Below are positions 1-11,500 of a stretch of DNA of 64,000 nucleotides, piece after piece. Each line of letters starts with the position of its first letter. The stretch's first letter is position 1. Under the pieces are notes generated by a model. The model had not been told where the DNA came from. It saw only the letters and a list, made by a program, of their open reading frames with translations, and searched no databases. This stretch comes from Lateolabrax maculatus. Taxonomy: Eukaryota; Chordata; Actinopteri; Acropomatiformes; Lateolabracidae. Made by a program: the position numbers and the translations under genes. The stretch lies in contig CM062212.1 in assembly GCA_031216445.1 (NCBI GenBank), positions 1,737,001 to 1,801,000 of the forward strand, in the 5' to 3' direction.

Positions 1-2186
1 GTAACAGAGTTACCACTGCTGAAAAGGTCTGTAGTTAGTATTTTGTTAAGATAACCGATGTTAAATTAACCAACCGATCAATGTTTTACTAGAATATGTT
101 TGGTAATATTTTAAAGAGTACATGCTTAGATGACGCTTTTGGTGCGTTTGGGCGTTTGGTTTGACCACGTCCTGGATGTAGGACGGGCAGGGTGCAGAGG
201 GAGCTGTAGTGTTGGAGAACTTGGGGATGTTGAAGAGGTTGAGGAGCGAGCTGCAGTAAACTACAGGGACGAGATGACAAGAGCCTGGACCAGAACCTGC
301 GACGCCTTCTGGGTGAGGACCGGACGCATCCTCCCTGAAAGTTCGTTCTTGACCTTAACAAAGCAATCTCACCACAAGGTCCATTTAGCAGCTGCTCTGG
401 AGCTTTCGATCATGTCACACAATCTTCCTCAGCAGCTGACGTTTGCCCAGATGGACCAGAACGTCTCAGAACAATCACAGTTTTATCGTGGTTAACAGAA
501 ATCCATTTCTATGACAACTGAGCAAACTCCAGTCACAGATGAAGACCATGAGACATGGTCGAAAGCACTGAAAAAAGCTAGTAAGTGGACCCAGAGTTAA
601 TGTTATTCTGTTGAACTGAATCAGTTTTCTCTGCGTTACAGCAATCAGAGATCATTGACAGTTGCTTCCATAAATCCGTCAGCGATCATTACAAGCAGCT
701 CATTTATATTAAACCTTTTAATAATGTAAAGATTCACTGAACGAGCTCATAAGTGGGACGACAAAACACAATTCAGGAGTCATGAATGTTTCAGCGTCCA
801 GTAACGTAACACTGGGAAAGAATAAGACACTCAACACCAGGCTGAAAGCTGAGAGCAGCATCTCATAACAAACGTCCTGGACACACCTGTCCTTTAAAAC
901 TGCTCCTGTGTGATCGACTGATGAGACTTTTCCAAGACTTACGAGAGTTTAGTCGTGTCTGAGAACATAAAGACAACTACGAGTGGCTCGAATCAAAGGT
1001 TTGTGACGGTTCAAAGACACTTTCATATGTGGTTCCAAAATTACATATGCTATATTTTTTTCTTATTGTGAACGAATCTCATGAACGTGTCTCTCAGTAC
1101 CGTCTGACTTCCTGTCTGTGGACCTCAGCTTCGAGTCCATTGGTTACTTTACAAATTCAGATTATTAAAACAAAATATAAATGATGGTGTATTAATACAG
1201 ATTAAACTAGTCAGCAGTAAATACATCTCCACATTTACCAGCTGCAGCATTAAAGTGATGAACATGTTAATGCATCAATAATTATAATCCAGTAATATAC
1301 TGTAGAATATTCTGAATTGAGCCATTCTGCATAGTGAGTACTTTTACTTTTGGTACTTTAAGTATATTTTGATGCCAATACTTTTGTACTTTAACTTTAG
1401 TATGAATGCAGTACTTTTACTTGTAAGAGTATTTCTACACTCTGGTATTAGTAATTTTACTGAAGTTAAAGATCTGAGTACTTCTGAAGGCTGCTTACTG
1501 GTCACCAGCACTGACTGTACTGGGCTGAAATTTAAAAGTTTAAAAAAATTAAACAAAAGCTGCATAAATGAAAAATAAAACACGAACGAGGCCGTGATCA
1601 CAGCTGACGTCAGAGATTAGACCTGCTGTGTGGTACTTCGTCTTCTTATTGACCTTCTAAAATATTTACACAACTCTTAATCCCTGCTGCTCCCAGTGTG
1701 AAGGTCGTCTCGAGACTGGATTCAAGACTCAGGAAGAAGATGATCAACAAACACACACACACAAAAACAACTTTCCAATGGCACACAGCACAAATAAAAA
1801 GCTACAGCAAAGGAAGTGCTCTTGCATCTTGAGTCGCTTTTAATGCTGAAACTTCATCCACTCCACATGGAAGAGACACAACAAGCACTGAACTACGTCT
1901 GTGACTCATGAGCTGGAAGGCAACTTTCTGAAAACAGGTGGATTGTTCACTGACAAACAACAGCAACTTCCTCTATGGTTTTTTTAATAGTCTTTGTCTT
2001 CCTCTACACAACTAGAAAGCATAAAAAATAACGATGCAAGAGCGCAACAGTATCTTCTGCACAGATCGTCCTGGAGAGAAGAACATCTATGAAAACATAA
2101 CTTAATGGGCCACTTTATGACTTCAGTCAGAAAACAGTAAATTACAAAGGCAGCGGGAAAACGCCGGCAATATTTACAGTTCATGT
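1..2186. other. Downstream flank of SENP6, no gene recognised
   Basis: This stretch lies beyond the SENP6 poly(A) signal. In mammals MYO6 follows here, but I see no myosin sequence. It contains interspersed-repeat fragments: 350-500 (CTGGAGCTTTCGATCATGTC family, also at 42.5 and 42.7 kb), 1083-1148 (also at 55.07 kb), and 1337-1500 (AAGTACTTTTACTT family). Small frames at 89-361 and 130-495 have no recognised homology. Confidence 0.6.
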
Positions 2187-2357
2187 TTTATTCAATACAA
2201 ATTTAAAGGTGTGTTTGATGTCTGTGGTTAACGGAGGGAGTTGAGGACCGTTTCAGAAGTGTTGAAGTGAATCCAGCAGCGTACAATCAGGTTCTGCACC
2301 CCCGCTGGGCCCGGGAGAGGAGCGGGGGGGGAGAGGGAAGGGGAGGGGGGGGTCGTT
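2187..2357 (-). terminator. senp6: SENP6 3' UTR with poly(A) signal
   Basis: The first canonical AATAAA on the minus strand after the stop is at 2192-2187, giving a short 3' UTR of roughly 190 nt. Immediately after the stop, the transcript is almost pure C and U (2323-2357). Use of this signal is inferred, and longer 3' ends cannot be excluded. Confidence 0.65.
2323..2357 (-). promoter_or_regulatory. C/U-rich element in the SENP6 3' UTR
   Basis: On the mRNA strand this stretch has two runs of eight C separated by CU-rich sequence, starting at the stop codon. Such tracts are known targets of poly(C)-binding proteins (hnRNP K/E). Binding here is inference only. Confidence 0.35.
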
Positions 2358-2594
2358 TCAGGGGCTGATGGGCAGGTTTGGCGGCCGGCCCGTCGACCCA
2401 CAAGTCTCTTCGATCTCCGGCTCCTCTGGAGAGCCGGGCGGAGCCTCGACCCGGTCGGGCTCCTTCTTGTCCAGTTCTTGTTGCTCTTGGATCTTCAGGA
2501 TCAGCTCCTTGATTTCCTCGCGCTTCGTCTTCATCCGTTGCTGAGGAAACCACTCGGACAGGTTCACCGGCAGGTGGAAGCTGGGAATCGGGTT
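2358..2594 (-). CDS. senp6: SENP6 terminal coding exon 23 (aa 1033-1110)
   Basis: It reads NPIPSFHLPVNLSEWFPQQR, then MKTKREEIKELILKIQEQQ, and a charged tail to the TGA. The tail contains VEAPPG, which aligns with TEAPLG near the human C terminus. The acceptor is tttctttatacag. Confidence 0.96.
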   Translation of the reverse strand, partial: NPIPSFHLPVNLSEWFPQQRMKTKREEIKELILKIQEQQELDKKEPDRVEAPPGSPEEPEIEETCGSTGRPPNLPISP

Positions 2595-5500
2595 CTGTAT
2601 AAAGAAACAAAAAGGAAAAGTGATTTTATGAACAAGTTTGCTTTTATTTTCTTATCAAACCAGGATTGTATGGAAGTCCAAATACTTTTCTTATCATCAA
2701 TAAATCCCACAATGAATGTATCAATGATATATCTCTTATTTTTAAAACTTTCAAATATCAATATTTGACGCCTCAAAAGTCGAGCATCAGTCACACCACA
2801 GTCATTTAAAGAGACACTGAGAGAAATTATGAAACAAAAACAGATATTTGAGAAAAAGCTTTTTAAACTGAATAAAAATAAATCAAATTCAGTACAGTAT
2901 AGACAAAAAAAACAAGGAAAAAACATAACACAAAAATAGCGTATACATTTTTAAAAAAAAAGTATTAAAAAAATGAATAGTTAAGTTTCTTAATAAATAA
3001 ATTACTTAAGAAGTTAACAAAAAAACATTTCAGTACAAACAACGAGGAAACTCAACAAGCGAAATCAATCAAGTAAAAGTTAAAGTGTGTTTAACGTTCG
3101 TCCTCTCACCTCGAAGAAGCTCTCCACATACTGCAGGACGTAAACGCCGCAGTCGCTGAAGTTATCCTGCTGAGGCACTCGTGGGCTGGAGCCCTTCATC
3201 ACGTCCTTCCCGAAGCTCCGCTGAGTCCCTTTACGCACCTCCCACTCCACCTCCAGGTACCTGAAACAAACGCACACTGGGCCTCAGCCACCGGGGCAGA
3301 TCCCAAACTGTTCCCACAACGCTTTCAACAGGAAGTCAGCGAGTATTTAGCCTGTATTTGTTTACATTTTGAAAAACAGTCTCCATTAACGTGATCCGAA
3401 TCAGCTGTCAGCAGCTGTCTGCAGTTACTGTTTAAAGTACAGACGACCTCACTGGATCTCTCTGACACTGAAGGAGACTCAGAAACGTCTTTTTTCTATG
3501 ATTTCTAAGTGGATTTCTGGACTTTTTTTTTATGACAGACATAGAAATAATAATATCCTCTGAAAGTGTAAATCACACTGAATCTCAATAAGTTTATCAC
3601 GTCTGTGTGTTCAGATCTGACTTGAGTTACCTGCTATAACCGTGACCCCCAACCTGTGGGTCACACCCCACAAACAGGTCGCAATATACATCTGAGGGGT
3701 CCTGAGGTGATTCTTGGGATGGCAAAGAATCTTAAAACATTAAAATAAAAAACACAATTCTCGCAAATGTGGACACTCACTCTCTGAGAGTTTTCACCAC
3801 AGTGGACCTGGCCGGACCTCGCAGGGAGTCCATGATGAGGATACAAGGCCTGAGGGAGAAAAACGAGTTAACAATCCACCAGCGGGACAAATCTCAGCGG
3901 CGGAGCAGCGGCGCCGCCTGCAGGCGGAATAGCAGAAGTGCATCCACTCACTGTTTGCAGAGGTTTTGTTTGGAGGCCAGAGCAGAAGAGGCGTCGGAGC
4001 CGAGGGCGTCTTCAGCCAGAGTCCCGTCCTCGCTGCACTCATCCTGGAGGCAGAACATTAACCCCTCGTAACTACAATCTCTTCTAGTTATTCAGGCGTC
4101 TCATCGACTGCTTCGCTACTCGAAGGACAGACAGAATGAGTCAGAGGAGTGAGGAGGTTCGAGTACCTGAGCGGAGCTTTGGTCGTCAGAGAAGGTGAAG
4201 GTGTCGTCGTCTCCTTTTCCTGAACCGTAGCAGACGCTGATTCTGTGCAACTCACCTGCAAAACACCATTAGTCTGTTACATAAAAAACACCTTTTAATG
4301 TGTTCTTGTCTGTTCTGCTTTAATCACGTCTGAGAGTTTTAAATGTTATTTTAGTCCGATATTTAGATATTTTTATTTCTTATTGGAGTTTATTAAAGAT
4401 CAAACTCACTCGATTTCTGAGTGGAAGAAATGTAGAAATTCTAAACATAAATGTCAAAACTAAAATCAGAAAATGCAGCTTTAAACGTTGATTGTGAGAC
4501 ACCTGGTTCACCCTGATAACTCACATAGAAACAGAAACATTTTCCATTTTTCTATTTGCCAAACCAGGATTGATGGATTGAGTCGTGTCCTTCCAGTCAT
4601 CAGTTTAGAAGCATTTCTCTCAGCACAGCACGAAACGCAGCTGGAATAAATGAATCTAAAGCTCTTTTTTGATGGTGCATTTGTGGAAATGATCCTTTTC
4701 ACCACATCTATGTTTGCTTATTGCTTTTCTAAGCTTATGACAATATTATTCTATTAAATCTTGCATGTCAGAAGTTTTTACAGTTTTCAGACTATTCCCC
4801 GTTGCAAATATGCTAACTTATCTCAACAGTAAGTGGAGGAAATGTTCAAAAAAAGGAAGCCAGCCGAACAAGAAGTCCATTGTAAAGCTTTGGAGTGAAA
4901 GCTGCAGGGGAGATGTGCTCTACTGCTCAGGACATCTTGATAAAGTGAAGAAGGGCTGAAACGCAGTGTGGAGCTGATGTTTTCATTAAACAGCTCCAAA
5001 AAAGTCTAAACTGCAGATCCAACATTATAAAAAGCTCCTGGACTCTCAGTCGTACAGTAACTTTGTCTAAATCTTCGCCTTTGTCTATTTGCCAGCCTAT
5101 AGAGCTCCACTGTGGACCTGGAAATGTTGAGTATCCCAAAGTTCAGAAATATAATATCTTACAATTTAAAAACCGAGTTAAAGTTAGTTAAATTATTCAA
5201 AATACATAAGTTATCTGTCGAATCTAATTGAATCAGCTTCCTCTAAAACTCAACATTGACTGAAACTTCATTAAAAACAATCGTTTTGAATTTAGAAAAT
5301 GTCAGAAATGGATTCAGCATCCTCAATAATCCCCAAAATCACTCCAATATTATCCAAATGGGTCAAGCAGTTGCTATAAATATTGTCCTTATAGGGGATT
5401 ATGCAAATTAATGCAAATTATGCAAATTGTCCAACATATGCAAGTTAACATCCGGCAGTTTCTTAATGCTGGAGACTCAAACCGAACATTTCCGGGTTCA

Positions 5501-8500
5501 CGTTACTGGCAAGCCGACTATTTCAGTACATGGATATTCGCTGCTACAGACTTCTTCTTCGTTGGTGCTAAATGAGTGCCGAGGTTCCCTGAACGCCAGA
5601 CGGACTCACTCGTGTAGTGCTGCTCCGCGTCAGGCTGGCCGTTGCCGGCAGGCTCTGTGAAGGCCGCGCTCTCCCTGGCGGGGTCACCGTTGGCCCGGCC
5701 AACCGCGGACGCCTCGGGGACCCCGGGGGACGGGTCCTCCGAGGAGCTGTCCAGCCCGTCTCGGTCCGGGGACAGGGGGCGACAGTGGTCCGGGATGTTC
5801 TCCTCCGACGGGGGCTCTGCGGCCGTAAAGGGGCTGTGGTAGAGCGGGTTCTGCTCGTACACCGGACCCTTGAGGCCCGGGAAGCAGATGACTGCCAGGT
5901 ACCAGTGAGCTCTGACGAGACAAGAGTTCACACTCGTTAAAGCACTCAAGTCACGGCTTTTTATTGTTTATTTTAAAGGTGTGTGACGTGTCGAACTGAA
6001 GACTCACGACTCGTTAATGGGAACAAAAATAAAGTCCTTCTGGAACAGATCCACGTGCCGAGTCCACGTCTTAACCCTGTTGTGCTTCCTTTTCTGGATT
6101 CTGGAAAATCAAAACCAAAGAAAAAAAAGTAAGCATTAAGTAGAAAACAACATGTTAAGACATCGTCCGCCGACGCTGCTGGAGACTCACGGCAGGTTCG
6201 TTGTGTCGGGAACGTTCCTCCGCTCTCTCTGGTTTAGCCTCTTGTAGAAGAAGGAGCTGAACACGTGGATTCTTTGTGCATCTTCTTTTTTCAATTTCTC
6301 TAAAACTAAATATCTAAATACAGAAACACAACAGAATTCAGTCATTTTGATGAGGAAAAACTAAAGCAGAGAAAATAAAAACTGCAGCTACAAATGAGCC
6401 GGACACTTACTTTAAATAAAAGTCTATGATAACGTCGTTAAGGAATTCTCCATCGTTAAGGCAGTGGAGGTCTTCATTAGTGACAGATATGCCCCCTTTG
6501 GCTGGAGGAGGAGGATACACCATTAATCTGGAAGACAAACACCAACAACACCGTCACACCGGGACTGTAGCGCTGGCAGCAGTACCGCCGATGTCCACTG
6601 GGTGCCGCTGTCAGACTTTATAATGAGACTGAAGCCAGTGAACCTTTGACAACTTTATTTCATTTATGCTTCTTTTGTTTATATTTCTCAAAGTAATAAT
6701 AATCATCATTTGTTTACAAAGCACTTTTCAAGCTTAATCATAAAGTGCTGTCAGGTTAAAGGATTTACAGAACAAAAAATGTTTAATGTGCTGCAGTCAA
6801 AGTGAGTTCTCATATATAAATAAGTAGGATATGGATAAAAGACCAAATCTCATATAAAAATAGGTAGAATTTAAGTAATAACCCCACACATAAACAAATA
6901 AGACACAAATATGAAAGATGATGGCACATAAAGCTGGTAGATTATATATATAAAAAATAAAACACCTTTAAACTGTGGGCCATTATCAGCACCAACATGG
7001 AAACATGGAGGCGACTCACTTGATGATTGGTCCGCAGAAGGTGGGCTGGAGGTCGGTCATGTCCTCGTCTTCGTCTTCGAAGTAGGTGCTGGTCTGCTGA
7101 CGGGTGGCCATCCGCGTGCGTGCGGGCACGGTGGCGGTGACCGGGGTCCCCAGGGTGCCCGGGGTGCCCGGGGCGACCTGTGTGACCTTGCTGACCGGGG
7201 TGACCTTAGTGACCGGGGAGACGTGGGTGATTTTGGGAGGGGTTTGTGTTGGCTTCTCCTGTTTGTGAGGAACAAAATTTATAATAATAACTTGTTTCAG
7301 CTGTAAAAAGTCGCTTTAGGAATTTACAAATTAAATGTGTCCAATCTTTGACCCAATCACCAGCTTCCCGTGGTGTAATTTGTAGTAATTCAGAAGCCTT
7401 TTTCAGTCAGTCAGTCAAATAAAAACAAACCCTGAACCTCCACAAACACACTGTTGTAACTACGGCAGCACAGAACTCTGTTTCCCTGGAACTCGTCTTC
7501 TCTGGCACTGCTTTCCCAAAGCGGTCGCTCCAACCAAACAACTCTTTTAAAGTTAGTTAATACCTGAAAATAACGGTTTTGTTGAATGGAATGTGTTGGC
7601 AGCGCTGCACAGTACGACAGGAAGCACAGAGCTTAAACCTTACAGACTCAATTTAGGGAGAACAGGTACAGAAGCCCATTAAACATGTACAAACTAGCAG
7701 CTGCTGTGATCTTAAAAATGTTACTTTTTGGAACTTATATCAAGATGATCACCACGTTCTTTAATAGTTACAATTTTAGTTTTATACCTGATTTGCATTT
7801 TTTTGTATTTTACCACATTTGATTGTAAAATAACATTTTCAAACAAGTGCAGTCAGACATTTAGAGACCAGTGTCAGTTGATGATTTGAAATGATTTGTT
7901 GATTGATTGAAGCACAGAATATCAATCAACAACAGCAATGATCGAATAATCATTTATTAAGCAGAATGAACAAACACTGTCTAGTTCCAGCCCTTCAATA
8001 TACAACCTTTGTCTGTTTTATATTATTATTAATTGAACATATTTGGGTTTTGGACTGTTGTTCAACAAAACAAGACATCTGAAGACGCCGTCTTGGACTC
8101 TGAGAAGTTTTGTAGGGAATTTTCTGACATTTTAGAGACTAAACGTTACTGATCATGAGTCGTAGTCCTACTGATCAGTACCACTCACCTTGTCCTCCTT
8201 CTGTTTCGTAGCCTTGTTGTAGTTGACCAGCCGGATGTTGGCCTCTTCGAAGGGCAGCTTGGCGGGGAAGCTGCCGATGTTGTTGGTCCTGCCGATCTCG
8301 CCCAGGATGTCCTCCAGGATCATCTGCTCCTTCATCGCCAGGCCGTTCTCGAAGATCAACACGATGTACTTCTCATCCGACTCTGACGGCACAGAACAAG
8401 ACACCATTTAGGTGATAAACCCCCTTTTTTGCACATTTTATTGTGTTATCACTCTAAAATGCTTCAAGGGACTTTTTTGGCAATTAGTTCTTTATACAGT

Positions 8501-11500
8501 AACTCAAAGAAAACAAGACTGAGCTCAGTTGCATCCTGAAAGCTTTGATTTTCCTTGAGATCTCGTTATATATTATATTCTTGATGTTACATCTAACAAA
8601 ACGTATTTTAGACACCTAAAAAAAAAATCTCTACCAGTTTAAGTGGACACTTTAATTAGAAATGTTCCCTCCCCATTTTACTTTGCCGTCAGGCAGCAAC
8701 TTCAGACGGGGAACTTTATCCATCCGTTTTTCCAACGTGTTATTGTGTGACTTTGGTGTTTTAACACGTTAGTTCGGCGAGTTACGACGTGTAACGAGGA
8801 CGCGGTAAGCAGGATATTAACTATACGTTGTCTGTTCAGCCGAGCAGAAAGGACGAATATCCATCCAACACAAACCTGTGTCATCAAACATGTAGTAAGT
8901 TTACTGCATTACATTGTTTTACTACATTTCAATCACCCTCTGGTGGACAGTGCCTTCAGTACACATCGTCCCTGCTGACGCAGCAGTGTCAGTTACTATA
9001 AACTGCCAGAGAACATAATGTGTTACCTCCGCCTCATTAAAGCAGTTCTGCTGTATATAAAGCTACAGAACATCAAGCTGCATTGTTAGAAAAGCAGTCA
9101 GGGGGATAAAACTAATAGATTCTTCTGTTCTCTTTTGAATGATTCAGCATCAGTGAACTTAAGTCCTTATTTCCTTATTTGGGTTTCAGAGGGAACCTGC
9201 AGCTCCGACAGCTCTGCCAGGATGTCTTGATGCTCCCTGCTGACACACGTTTCATTCATGGTAATTCTGCATGAAATATTAAAGGTGAAACAGTAGAAAT
9301 AATAATAATAATAAAGTCCAGCTCGCTGCTCTTACTGCTTCCTGCACCTTGATATAAAGTGATGTGTAAGCTACACTTGTTTTATCTGAGCTTGCGTGTA
9401 CAAACTACACATTACATGGTTTAACGTTGCAGCTCTTGTGTTGACAAAATGAGGGAAAGCAGCAAAAAAAACTCAGTTGATCTTGTTAAAAGACGACAGC
9501 TGCGGAGACTTTTTTTTTTAAAGTCAAGGTTCAAAACACAGTCACGGAAAGCCGGATTTCTCTCGCAAGATGAGAGAATTCTCATATTTATCATATTAAT
9601 ATGTATCGTGACTTATTGATAATGGGTTCATATAGCAAGTAAGATCCAAATAAAATATAAAGTTTTCGAAATGACACAATTAGAACCAGCTTTTATTAAT
9701 TAAGACTGACAGCATCACCGTGCATTAATCAAGAGAAAAAGCAGTATATCTGCAGAGGTTTGCACTGTACTGGGGTGTTGTTGTACTCACGGTCCCCGGT
9801 GCAGTCGTACCACTGGCTTCCCTTCTCCTTGGACATGTTGAGCTGCGTGCGCAGGCGGACGCACTCCCCTGGAGTCGTCTGGAAGAACAAGACCGGGAGT
9901 TTCCGGACGCTGCACCACTCGCAGCTGATCAGCTCCGACGCCTGAAGACAAACCTTCTCCACGGTGTCGCGCTCCGGGCCTGACGGCAAACAAAAAAGGT
10001 AACGTTGGCTGTTTTCTTTAAGCTTCCACGTGACTTGTTACATTATGTTGCTTCATAGTTTCAGCACAAAGTTTCCCCCAACAGCTCTGCACACTGTTTT
10101 ATTCACTGAATTCATTGCTGCTGGTTCGTACCTTCAGTTTCCAGCTGGATATTGTCGATGGAAAACTGAAGAGACAAAGAACAAAAGTACAAAATTTATC
10201 ATCTCTGTTCCATTCATCTTTTCAAAGCTCCAGTTTTTCTGGACTTGAATCTCTGGACTGGATTTTGGAGATTTCAGTTTATACTCTGTGTTCTTCTTCT
10301 TGTGGAAACACCAGTTCACCATGAGCCCTTTCCTCTTAATATACAGCTCCACCAAATACCACAGATTCAACTGTGCTGCACTTCCACAACTGTAAACTCT
10401 CAAATAAACCTCTTTATTTACCTCAGTTTGAGACAAATCCTGGATTGCAAAACAGATTATACAATATTGTATTTACTATTTGAGGTTTACAGTGTTTATT
10501 TGCTGTTCGCTTTTTATAAAAAAACTGAATCAGTTTCGCGATAAAAGCCCTCCAGCAGTTCAGGGAACACATCCCTTCAACTTGCTTTGAGGCTTTAATT
10601 GTGAAACATCTAAAAAGTTCTAAAAACAAAGGGCGGTGGCCATATTTCAATATGACAGAAAGCCAAAGTACTCACGACGACGGGCTTCGTCACCATCCTG
10701 CGTAGAGTTCCTACTCTTACGCTCCGACACTCCAGTATGATGCTGTCACACTTATTGGACATGAATTTGGGCTTCTTTGTCCTTGGTGAAAACTGCTCGG
10801 GGGGTTGATTTCCAAACTGCACAATTAAAAGAAAAGAAAAAGCATGAAAAATATGTGCTGTGTGTGTCACTCGAGGTGCTGCTTTGTTTTACTTCACTGC
10901 ACAGCCGAGTTTATTCAGACAGAAAGACGGACAATGATTCTCCTCCTTTGTGGCTCAGTTGTAATGGATGAGTGAGTCAGAGTTTCCGTTCCCAGTGAGC
11001 TCACTCAAAACTGATGCACTCATGATACTGAAGGCACTCTGAATGAAAGGGTGCATCACATATATCAAGCTTCAGATCATTTAATGCTTCTTTGTTTTGC
11101 TTAGAAGAAGAAAAAGCCTGCAGACTTCACTGCTGCACCTGCTGGCCTAGTTTACACTGGGAAAATTGTTTTTTTTTGATGGGGTGGGGAGATACTCTCA
11201 GCAGCTACTGGAGTTCTGCTAAAGTGGTGACAAATACTTTGCATTTCCTGCAGCAGCTTCGAAATAACAAAAGTCTCCCGCTGGTTCCCTGGTGGAAAGC
11301 TTTTAATGTGAAGCAGCAGCAGCAGTTAACACAGTAGATCTGGCTGAAGAGGATCTAAATAAACGGCGGATATGTGAGGAAACAGGCAACACGAACAGGT
11401 CCACTGGAGTGAAACTAAACTCCAAGCCACAGGTTCAGTTAGAAGATCTGACAGAGAGATTATAAAAACAGCTTTGTGTCTGCAGCAGGTTTCACAGACT

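Larger units (their letters stand above)
2595..9790 (-). other. SENP6 introns 12-22, what they hold
   Basis: Introns between exons 12 and 23 range from 67 to 1408 nt. Those at 2595-3109, 3261-3780 and 6528-7019 show only AT-rich sequence. The intron 4256-5609 contains about 600 bp (4545-5170) of unplaced, possibly repeat-derived sequence and an octamer cluster at 5401-5427. The intron 7259-8188 carries a percomorph repeat fragment at 8040-8155. The intron 8383-9790 has a short AAT repeat near 9300 and otherwise nothing I recognise. Confidence 0.6.

Noticed and set aside
130..495. 121-codon plus-strand frame at the left edge
   Set aside because: It overlaps a known interspersed repeat (350-500) and shows no splice, start context or homology I recognise.
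1..2186. MYO6, the gene next to SENP6 in human
   Set aside because: I looked for the conserved myosin VI N-terminal motor sequence on the minus strand and found none.
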